A stretch of DNA of 64,000 bases, taken from CBDBND01 sp965207985. Lineage in GTDB: Bacteria > Pseudomonadota > Alphaproteobacteria > Rhodospirillales > Rhodospirillaceae. Position 1 is the stretch's first letter. Each line of letters begins with the position of its first letter. Shown piece after piece: positions 44,288 through 52,112 of the stretch. The notes under the pieces are model-generated. The model had not been told where the DNA came from. It searched no databases and worked only from the letters and a program-made list of their open reading frames with translations. The position numbers and the translations under genes were made by a program. The stretch covers positions 372,001-436,000 of the forward strand of contig CBDBND010000033.1 in assembly GCA_965207985.1 (NCBI GenBank), read 5' to 3'.

Positions 44288-45229
44288 ATGCCACAACTGG
44301 ATCGCACCAATCTTGCTTCCATTACCGTTTTTGTCGGCGAAAGGGACTATCACCTGCGCCAGCAACTGCGCGAATTGTTTATGGCAGAGGGGATCAAAAA
44401 CGTCTCCACCCATTCAGACGTAAGCAGTCTAAGATCTCTCATGGCGGATGTTCCGCCGGACCTCCTGGTGCTGTCCGATAACTTTGACCCTGATGTTTTC
44501 GATCTCATCAGGCAAATTCGGTTCAATCAGCTGGGGCACAATCCTTTTGTCATTATCACCATGCTGATTGGACCAAGGGGCGGAGCGAATGCGGCCAAAG
44601 CCATTCAGGCAGGCGCGGACGACGTCGTGATTAAGCCGCTAGATTCGCAAAAGATTCATGAACGGCTTCATTTAATCGCCTACTACCGTCAACCGTTCGT
44701 CGCCACCAGCGATTACGTCGGCCCTGATCGCAAAGGGGATAAACCCATGCAGCCGGGCGCGACACGGGTCCATGTCCTCAATACCATAAGAGAAAAAGCG
44801 GACGGTAAAACCTTTGAACTGGGAGAACTTCAGGAGGCTGTTAAGGCGTCGCAAAACAAAGTGGTGGAAGCCCAGTTGGCAAGCCAGAGCATGAAAATGG
44901 GCGCGCTATGCGATCTCATTCTTGATGCTTACAATAACGAAGAGGTTACGGAAGACGTCCTCGACAACCTCACCTTACTCACCGGCATTCTCCGTGAGGC
45001 AGGGTCCATGGCCCGGCAATTGCATGACAAATCGTTGCAGGAATTGTGCAAGAGTTTGGCTGAAAACGTGTCCGCCATGGAGCGTCATTACGATGAACTG
45101 TCGGAAGCGGACCTTGGCTTGATCCAGAAACTGTCTCAGGCCTTCCGTATGGCCATCGATTCCGCAGCCCAAAAACAAGTTCCTGTAGGAACCGAGGAGG
45201 AAGAAATGTTCAGCGGTCACGAGCCTTAA
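44288..45229 (+). CDS. Receiver-domain protein with helical C-terminal domain (copy 2)
   Basis: A 313-aa paralog of the protein at 40575. Receiver part: ITVFVGERDYHLRQQLRELF, DLLVLSDNFDPDVFDLIRQI and GADDVVIKPLD. Then SDYVGPDRKG and a helical domain ending with GLIQKLSQAFRMA, matching GLIKKLTKAFEMA in copy 1. The TRAP binding-protein gene begins 3 bases after its stop, so it is co-transcribed with that transporter. The two copies bracket amrS-amrB-amrA. Confidence 0.82.
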   Translation: MPQLDRTNLASITVFVGERDYHLRQQLRELFMAEGIKNVSTHSDVSSLRSLMADVPPDLLVLSDNFDPDVFDLIRQIRFNQLGHNPFVIITMLIGPRGGANAAKAIQAGADDVVIKPLDSQKIHERLHLIAYYRQPFVATSDYVGPDRKGDKPMQPGATRVHVLNTIREKADGKTFELGELQEAVKASQNKVVEAQLASQSMKMGALCDLILDAYNNEEVTEDVLDNLTLLTGILREAGSMARQLHDKSLQELCKSLAENVSAMERHYDELSEADLGLIQKLSQAFRMAIDSAAQKQVPVGTEEEEMFSGHEP

Positions 45230-45232
45230 GGA

Positions 45233-46276
45233 ATGTTTTTAGTGATTTCAGCCCTTTTCCGACGCGCAGCTCTTTTGACTGTCTTGGTTGTGACCTTGAG
45301 TGTTCCCGGCCAAGCCCGAAGCGACGATGGAGTTACCCTTAGAGCCTCCGCTTACCTTTCACCGCTGAGCCATACGGTGACCCGCATCTTCGCACCCTGG
45401 ATCGAAGACGTAGAGAAAGCCTCCGAGGGCAGAATAAAGTTCGAGACCTATTGGGGCGGCGGCCTTGGCCGCAATCCGTACAAACAATTTGATCTGGTAA
45501 AGGCCGGGGTCAGTGACGTCACCGTGGTTCAGCCGAGCTATACACCGGGGCAGTTTCCTCAAACCCAAGTATTGGAATTGCCCTTCCTCAGTCGCAATGC
45601 GTCGGAAGCAAGCATTCTGGCGTGGCGCCTCTATGAGCGCGGTCTGTTGAAAGGTTATGAAGACGTCAAACTCATCGGTTTGTGGACAGCTGAACCGGGC
45701 AACCTCTACACCACCAAACCGATCAGCAGCTATGACGACATTCAGGGTATGAAAGTGCGTGCTGCCGGGCGGCTGGAAGGTGATTTCGTCAAACGCCTGA
45801 ACGCCGTGCCGGAGTCCATGCATCCGGCCGATGCGGTGGAGGCCCTGCGCAGGGGTACCATCGACGGCACCATTCAAGGCTGGGTTTCGGTCAATACCTT
45901 TCAAACTTACCAGCACACCAATTACGTCATTACATCCCCACTAAGCGCTGTCGCCTTCGCCATAATAATGAACAAGTCGGCTTGGGAAAAACTGCCCCCC
46001 GATCTGCAGCAGGTCTTAGAAGAAGCCGGCGGCCTCAAGATCGCCGTGCGTGGCGGCCAATCCTATGATTTGCGTGTCATTGAAGTAGCCAAGCGGCTGA
46101 AAGAAGAAGGTCATCTTATTGCCGTAGAGCCGAACCCTGAGGAATTTGCTCGCTTGCGTACCTACATGCAGCCGGTTGCCGATGCCTGGATGGCCCGCAC
46201 CGAAGGGGGAGAAGCCACATTCAACGCTGTGCAGGAAATCTTAGCCGAGTTGCGCCGCCGGGAGCGTCAGTCCTGA
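45233..46276 (+). CDS. dctP: TRAP transporter substrate-binding protein DctP
   Basis: A 347-aa periplasmic protein with a signal peptide (LLTVLVVTLSVPGQARS). DctP-family features: GRIKFETYWGGGLG, ELPFLSRNASEASI, the central GMKVRAAGRLEGDFVKRLNA with the ligand-binding arginine, and EALRRGTIDGTIQGW. Members bind carboxylates; the ligand here is unknown. It is followed at 4 bases by the small permease gene. Confidence 0.9.
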   Translation: MFLVISALFRRAALLTVLVVTLSVPGQARSDDGVTLRASAYLSPLSHTVTRIFAPWIEDVEKASEGRIKFETYWGGGLGRNPYKQFDLVKAGVSDVTVVQPSYTPGQFPQTQVLELPFLSRNASEASILAWRLYERGLLKGYEDVKLIGLWTAEPGNLYTTKPISSYDDIQGMKVRAAGRLEGDFVKRLNAVPESMHPADAVEALRRGTIDGTIQGWVSVNTFQTYQHTNYVITSPLSAVAFAIIMNKSAWEKLPPDLQQVLEEAGGLKIAVRGGQSYDLRVIEVAKRLKEEGHLIAVEPNPEEFARLRTYMQPVADAWMARTEGGEATFNAVQEILAELRRRERQS

Positions 46277-46280
46277 TCCC

Positions 46281-46814
46281 ATGAACGATTTGCCGAAAAA
46301 CTCAGCCGGATCCGTTTTGGACAGGGCCGTGAACACAACAGCCGTGATCGGTTTTACAGGCTTAGTCATCATTGCATTTATGACGTTGGTCGATGTCGCC
46401 TTGCGGTATCTCGGCTTTCCGCGCATACCGGGCTTGCATGACATTGAGGAAGTGGCGTTCGCCATCGTCATTGCCAGTTGCTTTCCAGCCGGCCTCAAAA
46501 AGGGCAACGCGGTTACCGTTCGCATACTCGGCAAACTCCTCGGCAACAGGGCCCATGCGTGGCTCGATACCATCGGCGCCGTGTTTATGTTGGTCTTCTT
46601 CATTCTCGTTGCATGGCAGTTTGTCGTCTTTTCCATCGATTACACAGCCAACGACCGGACCACGTCGACATTGGAGTGGCCGGTGGCGCCGGTCTGGATA
46701 TTGGCCAGCTTGTTGATGATCGCCTGCGTCGGCGTTCAGACTTGGGTTGTCAGTGCAACCTTCAGCGCGGCACGCAAGGGGCAGCCTCTCGAACATCAGG
46801 CGGAGTCTGTCTAG
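46281..46814 (+). CDS. dctQ: TRAP transporter small permease DctQ
   Basis: A 177-aa membrane protein with four predicted helices (about residues 15-40, 50-70, 90-115 and 130-155), matching DctQ. It contains GLHDIEEVAFAIVIASCFPAGLK, the helix-2/3 region usual for the family. It couples DctP docking with the large permease. It lies between dctP and dctM with gaps of 4 and 3 bases. Confidence 0.9.
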   Translation: MNDLPKNSAGSVLDRAVNTTAVIGFTGLVIIAFMTLVDVALRYLGFPRIPGLHDIEEVAFAIVIASCFPAGLKKGNAVTVRILGKLLGNRAHAWLDTIGAVFMLVFFILVAWQFVVFSIDYTANDRTTSTLEWPVAPVWILASLLMIACVGVQTWVVSATFSAARKGQPLEHQAESV

Positions 46815-46817
46815 CGT

Positions 46818-48125
46818 ATGGAACCCCCCGTCATTGGCGGTCTAGTGGTTGCCGCTATGTTCATCATGATTGCCCTGCACGTGCCCATTGGCGTCGCCAT
46901 GGCCATTGCCGGGTTCGTCGGCACCGGCATATTGATCGGTTTTGAACCAGCCATCGCGCTCTTCGGCATCGAACCTTCGGCCGCCATTGCCAGTGAAGAA
47001 CTGGCTGTTATTGCGTTGTTTTTGCTGATGGGAAATTTCGCTGCTGCGGCCGGTTTATCCGGAGACCTTTATCGTTTGGCTCAGGCTTTTCTCGGCCACC
47101 GTCGTGGCGGGCTGGCCATGGCAACGGTGGCCACATGTGCTGGCTTCGGCGCGGTTTGCGGCTCCTCACTGGCAACAACCGCGACAATGACGCGCATTGC
47201 TTTGCCGGAAATGGAAAGCCGCGGTTATTCCAGGCGGCTATCGACAGGGTCAGTCGCTGCCGGGTCAACGTTGGGGGTGATTGTGCCGCCTTCATTGCTG
47301 CTGGTGTTGTACGCCATCTTGACGGAGCAATTCATTACCGCGCTTTTTGTCGCTGCCCTTGGCCCGGCGCTGATTGCTGTTTTCCTCTATTTTTTGTCGG
47401 TGATTGCCTACGTCACAGTTGCTCCTGAGGCCGGCCCTGCCGCAGAGCGCGTCCCCTGGCCGGATCGCCGCCGCGTGTTGGGACAGAGCTGGGGCGTTGT
47501 GTTTCTGGCCTTTGTCGTCTCCGGCGGCATTTACTCGGGCATCTTTACTGTCAACGAAGCCGCCGCCGTCGGCGCCGCCGTGGCCATAGCGTTCACCGCA
47601 TTGCGCGGCCGTCTCAGCCGCAGTTTGTTCTTCGACAACTTGAAGGAAACGGCGGCGAGTACTGCTCTGATCTATCTCATCATCATCGGCGCTTCTATTT
47701 TCTCTTATGCCATTTCATTGTCGCAACTGCCGGACATTATCGTCACGTCTATCGAGAATCTGGGCTTGGAACCGTTGGTCGTCATTCTTCTGCTGGAGGT
47801 CATGTACATCATTTTGGGGTCCATTTTTGATACGGTCGCGGCCATGGTCATCACCCTGCCCTTTGTCTTTCCATTGGTCACCGGCATGGGCTACGACCCC
47901 ATCTGGTGGGGCGTGATCAACGTGGTGGTCATGGAAATGGGCATGATTACGCCGCCGATCGGTTTGAACGTCTTCGTCCTGCACGGTATGTCCAAAAACG
48001 TACCCTTTAGCACCATCTACGCGGGCATAGGGCCTTTCCTCATAGCGGATCTCATCCGTTTGCTGATCCTGACCTTGTTCCCGGTCATTACCCTATGGCT
48101 GCCCAAAGCCATCGGCATGATGTAA
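46818..48125 (+). CDS. dctM: TRAP transporter large permease DctM
   Basis: A 435-aa polytopic protein of the DctM family. Landmarks: MIALHVPIGVAMAIAGFVGT, FGAVCGSSLATTATMTRIAL and STGSVAAGSTLGVIVPPSLL, PPIGLNVFVLHG near the end. It should form the Na+-driven transport channel with DctQ. A short gene fragment follows 25 bases downstream. Confidence 0.92.
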   Translation: MEPPVIGGLVVAAMFIMIALHVPIGVAMAIAGFVGTGILIGFEPAIALFGIEPSAAIASEELAVIALFLLMGNFAAAAGLSGDLYRLAQAFLGHRRGGLAMATVATCAGFGAVCGSSLATTATMTRIALPEMESRGYSRRLSTGSVAAGSTLGVIVPPSLLLVLYAILTEQFITALFVAALGPALIAVFLYFLSVIAYVTVAPEAGPAAERVPWPDRRRVLGQSWGVVFLAFVVSGGIYSGIFTVNEAAAVGAAVAIAFTALRGRLSRSLFFDNLKETAASTALIYLIIIGASIFSYAISLSQLPDIIVTSIENLGLEPLVVILLLEVMYIILGSIFDTVAAMVITLPFVFPLVTGMGYDPIWWGVINVVVMEMGMITPPIGLNVFVLHGMSKNVPFSTIYAGIGPFLIADLIRLLILTLFPVITLWLPKAIGMM

Positions 48126-48150
48126 ATCCATCTCGGAAAGAGGCCGCATC

Positions 48151-48229
48151 ATGGAAAATGAGTCTTTGGAAACGGCAAACGGAGCAGAGTCTTCCGGCTT
48201 CTTCGGCTGGCTCGGAGAACAGGTGGGCA
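48151..48229 (+). pseudogene. 5' fragment of an unknown gene cut by IS66-type DNA
   Basis: An ATG after GGAAAGAGG opens a frame MENESLETANGAESSGFFGW followed by LGEQVGS, which continues only about 26 residues before IS66-derived coding sequence begins in another frame near 48230. It probably belonged to the TRAP operon. The 3' remainder was not found on the far side of the IS fragment. Confidence 0.5.
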
Positions 48230-49423
48230 GCGCTTTGGCCGGACTACTACCATATCGACCCCTCGCGCAGCGCCGAGGCCGCGATGAAGCTGTTCGGTTC
48301 GGTCAAGGGCACCGTGTTCCTGGTCTGCGACCGCTACGTCGCCTACAGCAGGATGGCGCGCGAACTCGACGGCAAGGTGATTCTCTGCTGGTGCTGGATC
48401 CACCAGAGGCGCGACTTCATCGAGTGCGCCGCCGGCCAGGCGAAGCTGAGGCAATGGTGCGAGGAATGGATCGAGCGGTTCGCGTCGCTCTGCCGGCTGA
48501 ACAAGGAGCGGCTGAAGCATTACGACCCCGTTCTCGGCATCGAACGCCGGACGCCAGCGTTCGACGCGGCGCAGGACGAGTTGAAGAAGGCGGTCGACGA
48601 ACTGTTCGTGCAGGCCGAAGCGGAGTTGGCTGGCCTGTCGGCCAAGGCGCGCCAGGGCAAGGCGTTGCGCTCGCTGCTCAAGCATCGCGAGGGACTGAGT
48701 GTCTTCGTCGACAATCCCCAGGTCCCGATGGACAACAATGTCGCGGAGCGCCAACTGCGCAGCGCGGTCATCGGGCGCCGATTATGCTTCGGTTCGGACA
48801 GCGAGGACGGTGCCGGCTTCACGGCGACGATGTACTCGGTCCTGGGCACCCTCGACGAGGTTCGACCGCTCGACATGCGCATCGTCGTGCGCAACACCCG
48901 CGAAGGGAAACTCTGGAACGAGTTCGTCGCCCGCTACCACTATCTCGGCTACAAGCCCCTGGTCGGCGCCCAGATGCGCTACGCCGTCCATGATCGAAAC
49001 GGCTGGCCGCTCGCCATGCTTGGATTCTCCACCGCCGCATGGAAGCTCGCCCCGCGCGACAGATTCATCGGCTGGACACCGCAACTCCGCGAGAAGAACC
49101 TGCCGCTGGTGGTCGACAACCCCAGGTTCCTGATCCTGCCGTGGATCGAGATCCCCAACCTCGGCTCGCACACCCTTGCCCTCGTCCGCCGCCACCTGCC
49201 CGAGGACTGGGCCGAGCGCTACAACACCGCGCCCGTGATGATCGAGACCTTCGTCGAAACGCCACGCTACACCGGCACCGTCTACCAGGCATCCGGTTGG
49301 ACACTCGTCGGAACCACCCAGGGAAGAGGACGCTATGACAGGTATAACAAACGAGCACAGCCGAAAAAGGACATCTGGTTGCGACCCCTCCGCAAAGACT
49401 GGAAGCGAACGCTCAATCGTTGA
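48230..49423 (+). pseudogene. Truncated IS66 transposase fused to a DUF4338/DruA-like domain
   Basis: The frame begins abruptly inside an IS66-type transposase (YYHIDPSRSAEAAMKLFG, VFLVCDRYVAYSRMAREL, QVPMDNNVAERQLRSAVIG). At about 48850 it continues without a stop into a DUF4338 domain: RYHYLGYKPLVGAQMRYAV, RDRFIGWTPQLREKNLPLVV, NPRFLILPWIEIPNLGSH and IETFVETPRYTGTVY. DUF4338 is the domain of Druantia protein DruA and is also known beside transposases. The N-terminal IS66 domains are missing and no terminal repeats were seen, so the element is truncated; an internal ATG at 48875 could still express DUF4338 alone. Confidence 0.7.
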
Positions 49424-49700
49424 ATCCACCACTCTCATCACCGCGTAACCGAACGCTTTCGCATTCTGGCAGATCCTCTTCGCAAGCCCGGCGCATCTGG
49501 AACTGCCGGATTTGGTCATTGGGCAAATTGCCGAGCCGCCGGCCGCTGCCGTCTTCTCCTGGCTGAGGCTCTTCGACAATTCCGCTCGGTGGCGGACCGT
49601 CGCCGGCTTCCTGGGCATGGGTGACCGGCGCGCCTTGCAGGGTAAAAGCCAGGGCGCAGAGTCCAAGGAAAGGGAGGGTCCAATGTCGGTTCATCGTCAT
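49413..49700 (-). CDS. Small secreted hypothetical protein
   Basis: A 95-aa protein with a signal peptide (WTLPFLGLCALAFTLQG...THAQ). The mature part is proline- and acid-rich with two cysteines (RRACEEDLPECES). It ends at the edge of the IS66/DUF4338 fragment with an 11-base overlap, so its natural C-terminus may have been replaced. Function unknown. Confidence 0.5.
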   Translation of the reverse strand: MTMNRHWTLPFLGLCALAFTLQGAPVTHAQEAGDGPPPSGIVEEPQPGEDGSGRRLGNLPNDQIRQFQMRRACEEDLPECESVRLRGDESGGFND

Positions 49701-49903
49701 GGCCGCCTAGTCTCGTAAACAGTGTGACACCGCCACAAAATCGCTGCAACGGGCAGGGATTGAACGCCTAGATACCCATTCTCATTCAGCCTGTCATTGA
49801 TTTTACTTAAATCAATACGGGAACAAAACCATCTGGATATCCATCAGTATGTAAGGTGATTTAAGGAAAAATCGAGGCGGGAGGAGCAAAATCCTTAAGC
49901 CGA

Positions 49904-50398
49904 TTATCCCTTTACCAACTTGCCGGACTCGTCCAATTCGGCGCCGCCCAGAGAAACTTTGGAATAGTCTTCTGGCGACTTCGGCGTAATCTCCTTGGTA
50001 AAAACCCGTTCCAACACGGAGACCAGCTTTTCCGTAGAAACGGGTTTGACAAGGTAGCCGTTGACATCCAGTTGAGCGGCGATTTTTACGATTTCCGTTT
50101 CACCATGCCCCGTCAGCATGATGAAGGCTTGTTCGCGCGGAAATGCTTGTGCCTTTCCCAATCGGATGGCTTTTAGCAACATGAGTCCATTAACGGGTTT
50201 CATGTTGAAGTCACAAACGACGCAATCAAACGGTCTGTTTTCAACGCTGGCCTTGGTCAAGGCGGATGACCCGTCAGCCGCAGTCACGATATTTTCGACA
50301 CTGAGCTGGCGCAAGACCTGCATAACCACCGTGCGCATGAACTCTTCGTCGTCGACAACGAGAAACCGGCGATCGCTATAATCTGGAAGATCTTTCAT
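49904..50398 (-). CDS. Single-domain response regulator
   Basis: A 164-aa CheY-like protein. The acidic pair is in FLVVDDEEF (D16, D17), the phosphorylation site is D63 in VVCDFNMKPVNGL, and the conserved lysine is K118 in GYLVKPVS. After about residue 130 there is only a short polar tail, so it acts by protein contact. It is divergent from the nucleotidase-fold gene and the hybrid kinase, which are natural partners for phosphotransfer. Confidence 0.88.
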   Translation of the reverse strand: MKDLPDYSDRRFLVVDDEEFMRTVVMQVLRQLSVENIVTAADGSSALTKASVENRPFDCVVCDFNMKPVNGLMLLKAIRLGKAQAFPREQAFIMLTGHGETEIVKIAAQLDVNGYLVKPVSTEKLVSVLERVFTKEITPKSPEDYSKVSLGGAELDESGKLVKG

Positions 50399-50608
50399 CC
50401 ATCCGCGCGCGTAGCGCCCCCCGTCACCCGCTTCGCCCTTTACCTATGACTTTATAGCGGGAAAGCCTTCTAACTGGTAAATCTATTTATCTTCGCTCGG
50501 GGCTACGTGTCAGAGTTGTCTCTGATTGCGATTGAGCTGCCGACAGACGCACATAATAAGGAAAGCCCAGCAAGATCGTAGAATTATGAACACGGTTCAC
50601 AACACACG
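50399..50608. promoter_or_regulatory. Divergent promoter region of response regulator and sensor operon
   Basis: The gap carries the promoters for the response regulator (left) and the nucleotidase-fold/kinase operon (right). An ATG at 50586 reads MNTVHNTRY but in a different frame from the following coding sequence. No clear boxes assigned. Confidence 0.35.
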
Positions 50609-50740
50609 ATATCTCCGGTTTTTATCGCAAAAGCGCTGTTTTGCCTCCTTTTCACAGCTGCCGCAGCGCAAACCCCTGTCCGTGATGAGACATCGGAAAC
50701 ACCTAACATCTTCATTGCCTACAGCGCTCCGTTACCGGAT

Positions 50741-52105
50741 GTGGCCACCACTTCGTCCGCCGGCACGATTGCGCACACCATCGGCGCGTTAAACGCCCTG
50801 CGTGAAAACCATCCTGGAATAATCTACCTGCACGGCGGTGGCGCGTTGGGACCGAGCATAATGTCCAACTACGACAAAGCCGTTCACGTCATTGAACTGA
50901 CCAATCTTCTTGCTCCGGACGCCTACATCGCCAGCCGAGGTGATTTCGCATATGGCGAGGATCAGGTCACCATTCGGACTCGTGAAGCCGCATTTCCCAT
51001 TCTATCGCTGAATACTTTTGATCGGGAAACTGGGTCGCGGGCGGAGGGTGTATTGCCGTCGGTATTGATCCAACTTGGAAACGTCTTGGTCGGCCTGATC
51101 GGGACCATTAGCCCTTCCATGGTGGACACATTTACGTCGGAGTACACCCAGATCGTCGATCCGATCAATGCGGTCAGGGAAGAAGTGTCCAGACTTAGAG
51201 ATCAAGGTGCCGATTTGATCATCGTCTGCCTTGATGGTGGTGACCCCGATATCACGACGTTCAGAGAGGCAAACCTAGGCGTAGACTCCTTCATTCAAGA
51301 CGAACCCGTGGCGGACATCTTTCCGTTACAGGAGGACTCGGACTTTTACATCGATACTGAACGCGGCGACATCTTATTTGCTTCGGCAACGCTTAACGAC
51401 GGGGCGTGGGAATGGCAGAGCGACGTTATGGCTCAAACCGATTTCGATCCCGACGGCGAAGCACAAAACATGATCGGAGACCTCCTGAAACGGTTCGACC
51501 GGATCATGAATATTCCCGTTGCGACCGTCGATGTCGAATTTGATACCCGCGAACCGTTTGTCAGAACGCAGGAGTCTGGATTTGCCAGCTTGGTTGCAGA
51601 CATCCTGAGGGAAGAGACAGGAGCCGACATAGCTTTAATAAACAGTGGCCAGATCAGAGGCGCAACCGTTTACCAACCGGGTACAATTATCACCCGAAGA
51701 AGTATTCAGACTGAGCTGCCGTTTACAGACGCGTTCGTCATTGTAGAGCTATCGGGCCAACAAGTGATTGACGCGCTGGAACATGGTGTCAGTAACGTAG
51801 AGAATTTGGACGGCAGGTTTCTTCAAGTTTCCGGACTGAGTTACGGATATGACCCGAACCGTCCTGCTGGTGAGCGCCTTACATTTGCGCGCTACCGGGG
51901 TGCTGTGATCGACCCTAATACCGCTCTCTCAGTGGCGATGCCGAGTTTCATAGCCGAGGGTGGTGACGGCTACACCATGTTTGAGACGGCTTTGAAGGTA
52001 TACCAGGACCAAACCTTCATCCTTTGGGAACGGGTGATGAATAACTTGCGTGGCCGCACCGACGTTACCTTTGCGCCTATGGATCGTATTGTGCAGGAAC
52101 AGTGA
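50741..52105 (+). CDS. 5'-nucleotidase/UshA-fold exported protein, metal site lost
   Basis: A protein of about 454 aa from GTG 50741, but coding similarity extends further 5': the same frame back to about 50609 gives a signal peptide (FIAKALFCLLFTAAAAQ), with no standard start codon in that frame, so a frameshift between ATG 50586 and 50609 is likely. The C-terminal nucleotide-binding domain is well kept (GFASLVADILREETGAD, INSGQIRGA, FLQVSGLSYGYDP). The N-terminal metallophosphatase half has lost its ligands: no DxH, GGGALG for GGD, and SRGDF for GNHEF. It probably binds nucleotides without hydrolysis. The kinase gene starts 7 bases after its stop. Confidence 0.75.
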   Translation: MATTSSAGTIAHTIGALNALRENHPGIIYLHGGGALGPSIMSNYDKAVHVIELTNLLAPDAYIASRGDFAYGEDQVTIRTREAAFPILSLNTFDRETGSRAEGVLPSVLIQLGNVLVGLIGTISPSMVDTFTSEYTQIVDPINAVREEVSRLRDQGADLIIVCLDGGDPDITTFREANLGVDSFIQDEPVADIFPLQEDSDFYIDTERGDILFASATLNDGAWEWQSDVMAQTDFDPDGEAQNMIGDLLKRFDRIMNIPVATVDVEFDTREPFVRTQESGFASLVADILREETGADIALINSGQIRGATVYQPGTIITRRSIQTELPFTDAFVIVELSGQQVIDALEHGVSNVENLDGRFLQVSGLSYGYDPNRPAGERLTFARYRGAVIDPNTALSVAMPSFIAEGGDGYTMFETALKVYQDQTFILWERVMNNLRGRTDVTFAPMDRIVQEQ

Positions 52106-52112
52106 ACGGCAA

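Noticed and set aside
48151..48993. Plus-strand frame of 280 codons beginning MENESLETANG
   Set aside because: Only the first 26 or so residues look like a host gene; the rest is an out-of-frame translation of the IS66 segment.
48782..49666. Minus-strand frame of 294 codons opposite the IS66/DUF4338 gene
   Set aside because: The sense strand carries recognisable transposase and DUF4338 motifs; the antisense has none.
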